In this document: piece after piece, positions 6,810 to 13,718 of the stretch
Layout: the number at the start of each line of letters is the position of its first letter
Numbering within the stretch: the stretch's first letter is position 1
Assembly (NCBI GenBank): GCA_964497095.1
Contig: CAZCCL010000069.1
Coordinates: 1-14,087 of the forward strand
Reading direction: 5' to 3'
Length of the DNA: 14,087 nt
Source: CAVPLM01 sp964497095
GTDB lineage: Bacteria > Actinomycetota > Thermoleophilia > RBG-16-64-13
Made by a program: the position numbers and the translations under genes
The notes under the pieces: model-generated
Told to the model about the DNA's origin: nothing
Databases searched by the model: none
What the model saw: the letters and a program-made list of their open reading frames with translations, nothing else

Positions 6810-7603
6810 CCAGGCTCTGCTTCGACACGGAAGCCATTGCGCAGATACGCCTGCGAGGCGGTGTCGAACTCTACGATCACCTCGCCTCCATGGAACGGGT
6901 ACCGCCGGGATATAGTCACGTGGTCGCCTACGATCTCGATGACGTTGTAGCAGGGTTTGGTGTCACCCCGGAGCCGGAGAGTGGCTACGGTCCCCGCGTT
7001 CACGACGAACATGTTCTCCAGGCGCCAGGCATAGGGCACATGTTTGTGACCGGACAGCACGAGGTGGACCCCGCACTCCACCAGCACCTCAAGCACGTCC
7101 CCCGCATCGTTGACGATGTTGCGCTCCCGCCCGGTGCCGGGGATGGGAAGCAGGTGATGATGCAGGAGGAAGATACGGAAGTCGTCGGGGTACTGGGTGA
7201 AGGCCTCCCTCATCCACGGGTAGCGGTGACGGCCGATGCGCCCATAGTCGAGGTCCGGCTCGGTGGAGTCGACCCCCACCAGCGTGACCCCGTTCTTGCG
7301 GATCACATTCTCCCGGGAGGCGAACAACCGCTCGAAATGCGCATAGCCTACGTTGCGGCTGTCGTGGTTGCCCGGCACCACCAGGACGTCCGGGCAGTCG
7401 AGCCGGTCGAGATACTCTCGCGCTTCACGGAACTCCTGGCGATAGCCCATGTTGGTCAGGTCGCCCGTGACGACCACGACGTCAGGAGCTAGGTCGTTCA
7501 CCTCCACCAAAGCCCGGTCCAGCAGATTGGGCACGAAATACTGCGAGCCCGTGTGCAGGTCGGACAGGTGGGCGATCACGCAGGAGCGGCTGTTGCTGTC
7601 CAT
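6806..7603 (-). CDS. Calcineurin-like metallophosphoesterase (CpdA/class III type)
   Basis: The 265-aa product carries the full di-metal phosphoesterase signature in order: SDLHTG (14-19, D15 and H17), TGDLTN (46-51, D48), PGNHD (77-81), LLHHH (146-150) and SGHKH (184-188). There is no signal peptide or membrane segment, so it is probably cytosolic. It resembles class III cyclic-nucleotide-type phosphodiesterases in size and in its N-terminal VIAHLSDLHTGS. The real substrate is unknown. ATG at 7603 was chosen because GGAAAGGA lies about 5 nt upstream. An upstream in-frame GTG at 7618 has no comparable ribosome-binding site. It is the first gene of the overlapping cassette and shares ATGA with the cDPG synthetase. 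Context suggests, without proving, hydrolysis of cDPG or a related phosphoester. Confidence 0.9.
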   Translation of the reverse strand: MDSNSRSCVIAHLSDLHTGSQYFVPNLLDRALVEVNDLAPDVVVVTGDLTNMGYRQEFREAREYLDRLDCPDVLVVPGNHDSRNVGYAHFERLFASRENVIRKNGVTLVGVDSTEPDLDYGRIGRHRYPWMREAFTQYPDDFRIFLLHHHLLPIPGTGRERNIVNDAGDVLEVLVECGVHLVLSGHKHVPYAWRLENMFVVNAGTVATLRLRGDTKPCYNVIEIVGDHVTISRRYPFHGGEVIVEFDTASQAYLRNGFRVEAEPG

Positions 7604-7637
7604 GTCGGTCCTTTCCACCTGGAACGACCGGCGGCCG

Positions 7638-7654
7638 CTCGCGCTCCTCGCGAG
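7638..7654 (-). other. Hairpin in the thrC-metallophosphoesterase gap
   Basis: A perfect 6-bp stem (CTCGCG / CGCGAG, loop of 5) lies in the 74-bp space between the thrC stop and the metallophosphoesterase start. This is the longest gap inside the minus-strand run. No T-tract follows on the minus strand, so it is not a standard terminator. It might be an mRNA-processing or stabilising structure separating the amino-acid genes from the cDPG cassette. No convincing promoter was seen in the gap. Confidence 0.25.
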
Positions 7655-7677
7655 GTGGCGCCGGCCAAGAGCGCTGC

Positions 7678-8745
7678 TTACTCAGCGCTCGCTATGATCT
7701 CCTCCACCGCAGCCAGATCGGCCGGGCAACGAATGATCGGCCGGGACTGGTCGATGGCCGTCTGCGGGTCCTTCAGCCCGTGTCCGGTGAGCACCGCCAC
7801 GAGCGTGTCGCCGACAGGCAAGCCTCTCTCCCGGTACTTGAGTAGCCCGGCGACGCTGGCAGCCGAAGCGGGTTCGCAGAACACGCCTTCCTTCTGCGCG
7901 AGAAGCCTCTGAGCGCTCAGTATCTCCTCGTCCGTCACGTCGCGGATCACGCCCCCCGATTCCCGGGCGGCCGCCAGAGCCTCTTCAGCCCGAGCCGGGT
8001 TGCCGATACGGATGGCGGTCGCGACCGTCTCCGGTTTCTCCACCACGTGCCCGCGTACCAGTGGATTCGCTCCCTCGGCCTGGAAACCCCACACTATCGG
8101 AAGTCGTCCGGTCAATCCATTCTCGTGGTACTCCCGGAAACCCTTCCAGTAGGAGGTGATGTTGCCCGCATTGCCCACGGGGATGGATAGCATGGCCGGG
8201 GCCTCCCCCAGACGGTCGACTATCTCGAAGGCCGCCGTCTTCTGTCCCTCGATCCGGTAGGGATTGAGCGAGTTCACTAGAGTTATCGGCCGGCTGTTGG
8301 AGATCTCCTTAACGTATTCGAGGGCCAGATCGAAGTTGCCCTCGACAGCGATGGCCATAGCGCCGTGCATGAGCGCCTGCGACAGCTTGCCCATGGCGAT
8401 CTTGCCCTCGGGTATCAGAACGACACAGCGCATCCCCGCCCGGGCGGCGTACGCGGCCGCGGAGGCCGAGGTATTACCGGTGGAAGCGCAGATGACCGCG
8501 GCCGCCCCTTCTTCCAGAGCCTTGGTGATGGCTACGGTCATACCCCGGTCTTTGAAGGAGCCCGTCGGGTTGGCCGCCTCGTACTTGAGGTAGACCCGGC
8601 ACCCCAGTTCCTCGCTCAGCCAGTCTGCGGGGATCAACGGGGTGCTGCCCTCGCCCAGACTGGCCGGGACTGTATCGGGCCGCAAGGGCAGATACCGACG
8701 ATAGCGCTCGATCACCCCAAAGGGGCGATCGTCCCGCGCGCCCAT
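7678..8745 (-). CDS. thrC: Threonine synthase
   Basis: The 355-aa product is a fold-type II pyridoxal-phosphate enzyme that converts O-phosphohomoserine to L-threonine and phosphate. The PLP lysine is Lys65 in TGSFKDRGMT (61-70). CASTGNTSASAAAYAARAG (87-105) and the phosphate-cradle region IPVGNAGN follow, as does the KEGVFCEPASAASVAG segment near the C-terminus. The length fits the short bacterial (class II/III-like) threonine synthases rather than the longer enterobacterial or yeast type. ATG at 8745 directly abuts the hom stop TAG (8748-8746), and GAGGGTG about 6 nt upstream serves as ribosome-binding site. It works after homoserine dehydrogenase in the aspartate pathway. The homoserine kinase that should supply its substrate is not in this window. 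Confidence 0.97.
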   Translation of the reverse strand: MGARDDRPFGVIERYRRYLPLRPDTVPASLGEGSTPLIPADWLSEELGCRVYLKYEAANPTGSFKDRGMTVAITKALEEGAAAVICASTGNTSASAAAYAARAGMRCVVLIPEGKIAMGKLSQALMHGAMAIAVEGNFDLALEYVKEISNSRPITLVNSLNPYRIEGQKTAAFEIVDRLGEAPAMLSIPVGNAGNITSYWKGFREYHENGLTGRLPIVWGFQAEGANPLVRGHVVEKPETVATAIRIGNPARAEEALAAARESGGVIRDVTDEEILSAQRLLAQKEGVFCEPASAASVAGLLKYRERGLPVGDTLVAVLTGHGLKDPQTAIDQSRPIIRCPADLAAVEEIIASAE

Positions 8746-10026
8746 CTAGAGCACCCTCAGGGTCATGGGTTTGCTCTTGCAGCACTCGAGGTCCTCGGCC
8801 CGCTCTATGGCCGCGAAGAAATCCTTCTCTCGGGTGGGATGGGTGATGAGCACCAACTCTGCTTCCGCACCCCTGCCCTTCTGGATCATGCTCGCGATCG
8901 ATACCCCGTGTTCGCCGAACACTGCCGCGATCTGGGCCAGCACGCCGGCCACGTCTTCCACGTTCATCTTGATGAAGAAGGCCGACTCCACTTCGTCCGC
9001 CGGATAGAAGCCCAGTCGGCGGTAGCACGAACAGCTCTGCAGGAAGCCGACGTCCTTCGTGTTGGCGATCGAGATGATGTCGCTGACCACGGCGGTGGCC
9101 GTCGGTGCGCCGCCGGCCCCGGGCCCCATCAACATGATCTCCCCGATCGCGCTGCCGCGCAGGAAGACGGCGTTATGCGAACCGCTGATCGCGGCAAGCG
9201 GGTGATCCAACGGCACCAGGGCGGGAAACACCCGCACGCTCACCCTTTCGTCGATCAAACGAGCCGCCCCGATGAGCTTGACCACGAAGCCCAGGTCCTT
9301 GGCGTAGCGCACGTCGTCCAGACTGATGTTCTGGATGCCCTCGAACGAGACGTCGCCCAAGGTGACGCGCGAGTGGAAGGCGATCGAACCGAGGATGGCC
9401 ATCTTCGCGGCCGCGTCGGCTCCGCCCACGTCAGCGGTGGGGTCGGCTTCAGCAAAGCCCAGTTCCTGGGCCTTGGCCAGGATCTCGGCATAATCGCCCT
9501 CGTCGTTGTACATACGGCTCAGGATGTAGTTGGTGGTGCCGTTGACGATTCCGTAGACGGTATGGAGTCCCGCCGCGATCATGCTCTCCCGCATCACCTT
9601 GATGATGGGGATCGCCCCGGCCACCGAGGCCTCGAACCGCAGGTGACGCTTCTCGTCTCGGGCAAGACCGAACAATGCCTCGCCCCGGGAGGCGAGAAGC
9701 TGCTTGTTCGCGGTGACGGCGTTCTTGCCTTTGCGCATGGCCGCATCGAGAAACGTGAAGGCCGCATCCGTGCCCCCGATCAACTCCACCACGATATCGA
9801 TGGAGGGATCGTCGACAATCTGGGCGAAATCGGTGGTGAAGAGGCCTGAGGACGCATCGGCCGGGATCTTCGTCTGATCGATCTCCAGAACCTTTGCGAC
9901 CTGCAGGTCCACCCCGGTGCCTTCCAGGATCCGGTCGTGCTCGGTCTGAATGAGCCGGTATACACTGGATCCGATGGTGCCGAAACCCAGCAGTCCCAGA
10001 CGTACGGTCCTCTCCTCCCGACTCAT
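8746..10026 (-). CDS. hom: Homoserine dehydrogenase with C-terminal ACT domain
   Basis: The 426-aa product is a monofunctional homoserine dehydrogenase, reducing aspartate-semialdehyde to homoserine with NAD(P)H. The Rossmann motif GLLGFGTIGSSV (11-22) opens the protein. KNAVTANKQLLA (101-112) belongs to the nucleotide-binding part. The catalytic region is VNGTTNYIL (161-169) and ADPTADVGGADAAAKMAILG (194-213), with Lys208 as the likely catalytic lysine. From about 345 there is an ACT domain (FIKMNVEDVAGVLAQIAAVF, then GVSIASMIQKG), which in this family usually mediates feedback inhibition by threonine. ATG at 10026 has a strong GGGAAGGGAG ribosome-binding site. It lies 24 bp after lysA and abuts thrC. 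Confidence 0.98.
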   Translation of the reverse strand: MSREERTVRLGLLGFGTIGSSVYRLIQTEHDRILEGTGVDLQVAKVLEIDQTKIPADASSGLFTTDFAQIVDDPSIDIVVELIGGTDAAFTFLDAAMRKGKNAVTANKQLLASRGEALFGLARDEKRHLRFEASVAGAIPIIKVMRESMIAAGLHTVYGIVNGTTNYILSRMYNDEGDYAEILAKAQELGFAEADPTADVGGADAAAKMAILGSIAFHSRVTLGDVSFEGIQNISLDDVRYAKDLGFVVKLIGAARLIDERVSVRVFPALVPLDHPLAAISGSHNAVFLRGSAIGEIMLMGPGAGGAPTATAVVSDIISIANTKDVGFLQSCSCYRRLGFYPADEVESAFFIKMNVEDVAGVLAQIAAVFGEHGVSIASMIQKGRGAEAELVLITHPTREKDFFAAIERAEDLECCKSKPMTLRVL

Positions 10027-10050
10027 GCGGCTCCCTTCCCCTCAGCCCGA

Positions 10051-11370
10051 TTAGTCCCGCAGCGAATGCTGCTTCGCGACCAGATCCGCGTAGCTTTCCC
10101 TCTCGATGATCACCCGTGCCCGGCCCTCGTTGACGAGGACCACGGCGGGACGCAGGTTGCCGTTGTAGTTCGAGGCCATGGCGTAACAGTACGCTCCGGT
10201 GGCCGGCATGACCAGCGTATCGCCCGGTTCCGGGCGGGCGATCAGAGCGTCCCTGATGAGGATATCGCCGCTCTCGCAGTGTTTGCCCGCCACGGTCACG
10301 GTCGTGTCCGCAGAGGCCTCGGCCTTGTTCGCCAGCATGACCTCGTACCGGGCGTCGTAGAGCATGGGACGGATATTGTCGCTCATCCCGCCATCGACGC
10401 TCACGTAGGTACGGACGCCCGGGATCTCCTTGATCGTTCCTACCGTGTAGGCGGTGATCCCCGCCTTGCCCACGATCGAACGCCCCGGCTCGATCAGCAC
10501 CCGGGGCATGGGCAAACCCACGGCCGCCATCTCTTCCCGGACCCCTTCGACTTTCACCGTCACGTAGTCGGAGATGGACGAAGGCACGTCGTCCTCGGTG
10601 TAGCGGATACCCAGCCCGCCTCCGATGTTGAGGTACCGGCAGTCGAAGCCGAGGCCGGCATGCGCCTGACCGATGAGTCTCACGAGGATCTCGATAGCCT
10701 TCCGAAATCCCTCGAGGAGGAATATCTGGCTGCCGATGTGGGCGTGCAGGCCGACCCCATCCAGATGGGGCGCCGCAAGCGCTTGGCGGATAGCCTCCAG
10801 CGCCACTCCCTCCAGAAGCCCGAAACCGAACTTCGAATCCACTTGGCCGGTCTCGATGTAGGAATGAGTGTGGGCCTCGACGCCCGGAGTGATGCGGAGC
10901 AGGATCCGCTGCGAACCGTTTCTCGCGGCCGCCAACTCTTCCAGCAGAGCCAGCTCCTGGAAGCTGTCGACCACGACGAAACCCACTCCCCTCGCCAAAG
11001 CGTACTCCAGCTCATCGCGGGTCTTGTTGTTGCCGTGGAAGAAGATGCGGCCCGCGGGGAAGCCGGCCACCTCGGCGATATGATATTCCCCTCCCGACGA
11101 CACATCTATGGACAGTCCTTCCTCGAGCACCAACTGGTCCACCGCCACCGAGGAGAACGCCTTGGAGGCGTAGATCACCTCGAAGTCGTCCGTATGCTCC
11201 CGAAAAGCCGCGACGTAGCGACGACACTGGTCGCGGATGGACTCCTCCTCGTATATGACCAGGGGACTGCCGTATTCCGCCACAAGCTCCACGACGTCGC
11301 AGCCCCCGATCTCCAAGTGTCCGAGCGCATTGTGCGAAGCAGTGATGGGATAGACGAGCGTGTGGGTCAT
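10051..11370 (-). CDS. lysA: Diaminopimelate decarboxylase
   Basis: The 439-aa product is a fold-type III PLP enzyme that decarboxylates meso-diaminopimelate to L-lysine. Lys70 in IYASKAFS (66-73) is the PLP lysine. Other landmarks are SSGGEYHIAEVAGF (91-104), HGNNKT (112-117), LHAHIGSQI (208-216), NIGGGLGIRY (248-257), IEPGRSIVG (293-301), VDGGMSDNIRP (325-335), and GKHCESGDIL (362-371) with the catalytic Cys365. ATG at 11370 has GGAGG 5 nt upstream. It is the first gene of the long minus-strand run and is divergent from the gene at 11439, with a 68-bp gap that must hold its promoter. In mycobacteria lysA likewise sits upstream of hom (thrA) and thrC. Confidence 0.98.
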   Translation of the reverse strand: MTHTLVYPITASHNALGHLEIGGCDVVELVAEYGSPLVIYEEESIRDQCRRYVAAFREHTDDFEVIYASKAFSSVAVDQLVLEEGLSIDVSSGGEYHIAEVAGFPAGRIFFHGNNKTRDELEYALARGVGFVVVDSFQELALLEELAAARNGSQRILLRITPGVEAHTHSYIETGQVDSKFGFGLLEGVALEAIRQALAAPHLDGVGLHAHIGSQIFLLEGFRKAIEILVRLIGQAHAGLGFDCRYLNIGGGLGIRYTEDDVPSSISDYVTVKVEGVREEMAAVGLPMPRVLIEPGRSIVGKAGITAYTVGTIKEIPGVRTYVSVDGGMSDNIRPMLYDARYEVMLANKAEASADTTVTVAGKHCESGDILIRDALIARPEPGDTLVMPATGAYCYAMASNYNGNLRPAVVLVNEGRARVIIERESYADLVAKQHSLRD

Positions 11371-11400
11371 TCCAGCCTCCAGACGGGAAACACGGGTACG

Positions 11401-11427
11401 TTACCACACTAGGCCAACTGGTAGAAT
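11401..11427 (+). promoter_or_regulatory. Candidate promoter for the + strand operon
   Basis: TAGAAT (11422-11427) is a reasonable -10 element, and TTACCA (11401-11406) is a partial -35 with a short 15-nt spacer. Transcription would begin around 11434, only a few bases before the ATG at 11439. The mRNA would then be nearly leaderless, which is common in actinobacteria and would explain why no ribosome-binding site is visible there. The same 68-bp gap must also hold the lysA promoter on the other strand, where I see no convincing boxes. Confidence 0.35.
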
Positions 11428-11438
11428 GAACTTCCGCG

Positions 11439-11795
11439 ATGACCGACGAAGCGTCCAGTTTCTCCTACTATCGAGGCACCAAAGAGCCCAGCTTCGCCAC
11501 CCGTACGGAGCTGGAGGCCGCGAAGCTTTTCGACTACCACCGCATCGCTTGGGAGTATGAGCCACGGACCTTCATCCTCGATCAGGACGAGCGGGGGAAC
11601 ATCGTGGAAGCTTTCACGCCCGATTTCTTCCTGCCCGACCTCGATCTCTTCATCGAGGTCACCGAGATGAAGCAGTCTTTGGTCACCGCCAAGAACCGCA
11701 AGGTGCGTAAGTTGCGCGAGAAGTACCCGGACATCCGCATCAAGCTCTTGTATCGCAAAGACTTCGTCCGGATGGCCCAAAAATACGGTCTGTGA
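11439..11795 (+). CDS. Conserved small protein with a PD-(D/E)XK-like core
   Basis: The 118-aa product is soluble, with no membrane or export signal. The centre resembles a PD-(D/E)XK nuclease fold: FTPDFFLPDLDLFIEVTEMK (59-78) gives Pro61-Asp62, then a beta strand with Glu73. The expected E-x-K lysine is Thr75, with Lys78 three residues later. A basic helix-like region follows (KNRKVRKLREKYP, 85-97), then a hydrophobic strand (IRIKLLYRKDF). The N-terminal half has SYYRGTKEPSF and RTELEAAKLFDYHRI. I recall similar proteins next to hpt in other actinobacteria. No function is established to my knowledge. It might be a nuclease-derived nucleic-acid-binding protein. It is 7 bp upstream of hpt. 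Confidence 0.75.
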   Translation: MTDEASSFSYYRGTKEPSFATRTELEAAKLFDYHRIAWEYEPRTFILDQDERGNIVEAFTPDFFLPDLDLFIEVTEMKQSLVTAKNRKVRKLREKYPDIRIKLLYRKDFVRMAQKYGL

Positions 11796-11802
11796 GTCTC
11801 CC

Positions 11803-12405
11803 ATGACTGCCCCCTTGCCGAGCGCTATCTCTCTCTGTGAATATGGCTCCCGTGACGAGAGGATCGGCGAGATCTACCTGGACGCGGCCGCTATCGATCG
11901 GCGTGTGCTGGAGTTGGGCGCCCAGATCACTCACGACTACCAGGGGCAAGACCTTCTCCTCATCTCCATCTTGAAGGGCGCGATCTTCTTCATGGCCGAC
12001 CTTGCCCGGGCCATCGATCTTCCGGTGGAGATCGACTTCTTGGCGATCAGTTCGTACATGCACGAGCATGGTGAGACGGGCAAGAAGGCGATCCGCTTCT
12101 TGAAGGACCTCGACAGGCCGGTCAAAGACAAGAACGTCCTTGTCGTGGAAGACATGATCGACTCCGGGCTCACCCTTCACTACATCATGCGGTCCCTCGG
12201 CCTGAGAAGGCCACGGTCCTTGGAGGTGTGCACCCTCTTCGACCGGCCGTACCAGCGCCTGGTGGATATCGACGTGCGCTATGTGGGCTTCGAGGTGCCG
12301 GACGACTTCTTCGTGGGGTATGGCTTCGACTATCGCCAGTTGTTCCGCAACATCCCCCACGTGGCCTATCTGCGCCTCGAGCCCCGTCAGCCCACCCTTT
12401 TCTGA
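11803..12405 (+). CDS. hpt: Hypoxanthine (guanine) phosphoribosyltransferase
   Basis: The 200-aa product salvages hypoxanthine and/or guanine by transferring ribose-5-phosphate from PRPP. Motifs are: the LKG loop in ISILKGAIFF (54-63); the flexible-loop region SSYMHEHGETGKKAIRFLKD (83-102); the PRPP signature VLVVEDMIDSGLTL (112-125); CTLFDRPYQR (143-152); and VGFEVPDDFFVGYGFDYR (161-178). The segment FDRP carries Arg148 where many bacterial HPRTs have Lys in DKP, a residue that contacts the purine 6-oxo group. The flexible loop also differs from the usual SSYG form. The first ~20 residues precede the usual family start, but ATG at 11803 is well placed 7 bp after the preceding stop. It is the middle gene of a three-gene operon. 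The usual tilS and ftsH neighbours are absent. Confidence 0.93.
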   Translation: MTAPLPSAISLCEYGSRDERIGEIYLDAAAIDRRVLELGAQITHDYQGQDLLLISILKGAIFFMADLARAIDLPVEIDFLAISSYMHEHGETGKKAIRFLKDLDRPVKDKNVLVVEDMIDSGLTLHYIMRSLGLRRPRSLEVCTLFDRPYQRLVDIDVRYVGFEVPDDFFVGYGFDYRQLFRNIPHVAYLRLEPRQPTLF

Positions 12406-12413
12406 GGGGCTCA

Positions 12414-13238
12414 GTGACCGACCCGATCTCCGTGGCCCATATGAGCTTCCGGTCGGCCCCCGACGTCGACCGAGACCGGACCCTTGATCTGGCCGCCACC
12501 CTCTATTCGCCGACCGTCGAGCCATCGCGACCGTCGCCCGGTCTCGTGGTGGGCCATGGGGCCGGCAGCAGAAGGGAGCGCCACGATGACTTCTGCCGTG
12601 AAGCCTGCCGTCAGGGCTTCGTCGTGCTGGCCTTCGATTTTCGAGGTCATGGCGACAGCGGTGGATCGGGAGACGGTCCGCTGGAGTTGGATGTCCTCGC
12701 CGCCGCGGACCTGCTCCGGGCACAAGCAACTGTCGATGGGGGGAGGCTTTGCTACCGGGGGTCGAGCATGGGCGGGTTCTACGGTCTCAAGGCCGCCCCC
12801 GAGGCCGGCTTCGCCGCCCTAGCCCTGCTGTGCCCCGCCGGCGAGGAAACGATACTCGACACGCTGGCCGACATCGACAGAGACCGGGCAGAAGGGGAGA
12901 GCAGCGTTCAGAACCCTGCGTTCGATCCCGACGTCGCCCCACCCCGCTGGGACACCGCGGGGCTCCGCTCATACTTCGAGCGGCAGGACAGCGAGCGGCT
13001 GGCCGCTCGGGTCAACTGCCCTGTCCTGCTGGTGCACGCCCGGGAGGACGACGTGGTCCCCTTCGCCCATTCGCTGCTGCTCGCGGGGTGGTTATCAACG
13101 GAGACCACCTTGCTGGCACTGGAAGGCGGCACCCACACGACCGCTCAGCACGACCCCCGCGTCCATCGCTATACCGCGGCCTGGCTGCTGGACAAGACCG
13201 CAGGCCCAGGTTTCAGCGGACACACTGGACGTACTTGA
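12414..13238 (+). CDS. Alpha/beta hydrolase (dienelactone hydrolase/peptidase-like)
   Basis: The 274-aa product has a serine hydrolase fold. VVGHGAGSRRERHDDF (45-60) gives the oxyanion-hole HGAG. LAFDFRGHGDSGG (72-84) is the strand-turn typical of the family. RGSSMGG (115-121) is the nucleophile elbow with Ser118. HAREDDVVPF (209-218) supplies the acid (Asp212 or Asp213), and GGTHT (238-242) supplies His241. There is no signal peptide, so it is probably cytosolic. The substrate is unknown, and esterase, thioesterase and acyl-peptidase are all possible. The frame is open back to 12228 but overlaps hpt there. GTG at 12414 is preferred because GAGGGG ends 5 nt before it, right after the hpt stop. 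ATG at 12441 is an alternative. The 3' end overlaps the convergent repressor gene by 26 bp. Confidence 0.85.
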   Translation: MTDPISVAHMSFRSAPDVDRDRTLDLAATLYSPTVEPSRPSPGLVVGHGAGSRRERHDDFCREACRQGFVVLAFDFRGHGDSGGSGDGPLELDVLAAADLLRAQATVDGGRLCYRGSSMGGFYGLKAAPEAGFAALALLCPAGEETILDTLADIDRDRAEGESSVQNPAFDPDVAPPRWDTAGLRSYFERQDSERLAARVNCPVLLVHAREDDVVPFAHSLLLAGWLSTETTLLALEGGTHTTAQHDPRVHRYTAAWLLDKTAGPGFSGHTGRT

Positions 13239-13515
13239 AAAAGACCTCGAAGGCCTTTTCGAGGGCGGCCGGATCCAGTGTCACCCCCGACTCGTCCTCG
13301 AGGCACTCCTTCATGCGGTGACTGATGAGATGGGTACCGACGTTGTCCAGCGCCGCTCTGACCGCCGCCAATTGGGCGAGGATCTGCTCGCATTCCTTGT
13401 CTTCCTCGATCATCCGCTGCAGTCCGCGCACCTGACCTTCGATGCGGGCCAGCCGGTTGAGGATACGGTCTTCTTCTCCCGGCGCCCGGGCGGCCCCTGC
13501 CTCGCTCTCCGCCAT
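13213..13515 (-). CDS. CsoR/CstR/FrmR-family (DUF156) transcriptional repressor
   Basis: The 100-aa all-helical repressor has the family core ILNRLARIEGQVRGLQRMIE (18-37), KECEQILAQLAAVRAALDN (40-58) and HLISHRMKEC (62-71). Family members bind G-tract operators as tetramers and release them on Cu(I), Ni/Co, formaldehyde or persulfide sensing. The two conserved cysteines, Cys42 and Cys71, are 29 residues apart, as in CsoR (36/65) and CstR (31/60). The Cu(I)-binding His position (42+25) is Arg67 here, with a His one residue earlier. The pattern is therefore CstR-like or atypical rather than a canonical copper sensor. There is an extra Cys98 near the C-terminus. ATG at 13515 is chosen because AAGGAG lies 8 nt upstream. 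A TTG at 13521 would be too close to that site. The operator at 13651-13664 suggests autoregulation. No copper ATPase or sulfurtransferase target lies beside it. Confidence 0.92.
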   Translation of the reverse strand: MAESEAGAARAPGEEDRILNRLARIEGQVRGLQRMIEEDKECEQILAQLAAVRAALDNVGTHLISHRMKECLEDESGVTLDPAALEKAFEVFFKYVQCVR

Positions 13516-13646
13516 AACCAAGACTCCTTACCGCTGGCGGCTCAAACGGCCGCTTCTTTCTGAACGGCGTACCCGCCGGTCATCACATGGTCTGCGGCGT
13601 AGCTCCACCCTAGGGCTATCATGAGATACCCCGCGGATCATGATTC

Positions 13647-13676
13647 ATCATACCCATGGGGGTACGAGAGGCGCAA
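13647..13676 (-). promoter_or_regulatory. Probable promoter of the CsoR/CstR-like gene
   Basis: Read on the minus strand, TTGCGC (13676-13671) and TATGAT (13652-13647) are separated by 18 nt, giving a plausible sigma70-type promoter. The predicted start near 13640 leaves a leader of about 125 nt before the repressor ATG. The palindromic operator at 13651-13664 fills the spacer and touches the -10 box, so bound repressor would block RNA polymerase. Confidence 0.55.
13651..13664. promoter_or_regulatory. G-tract operator typical of CsoR/CstR family
   Basis: TACCCATGGGGGTA is a near-palindrome with TACCC and GGGGGTA arms. This is the type of site bound by CsoR and CstR proteins, for example the TACCC...GGGGGTA element I recall at the B. 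subtilis copZA promoter. A second, poorer half-site, TACCCC followed by GCGG, lies 25 bp away at 13626-13635 and might be a tandem site. The position inside the repressor's own promoter is what autoregulation would require. Confidence 0.65.
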
Positions 13677-13718
13677 CAGAACGGTAGCTTTGACAGAGGC
13701 GAGCCAAGGGGATGGAGG

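Noticed and set aside
8365..9849. Long antisense open frame (494 codons) across thrC and hom
   Set aside because: It is an out-of-frame mirror of two confident genes in high-GC DNA. The translation is His/Gly/Arg-rich and has no motif.
9937..11412. Long antisense open frame (491 codons) across lysA
   Set aside because: It is antisense to lysA, which shows every catalytic motif. The frame is a GC-rich artefact.
12228..12413. Upstream extension of the alpha/beta hydrolase frame into hpt
   Set aside because: It is a shadow of the hpt 3' half. GTG at 12414 with GAGGGG just upstream is a better start.
13618..13660. Tiny upstream open frame (MMNHDPRGIS) in the repressor leader
   Set aside because: Ten codons with no ribosome-binding site. 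It begins at the -10 box, before the predicted transcription start, so it is unlikely to be translated.
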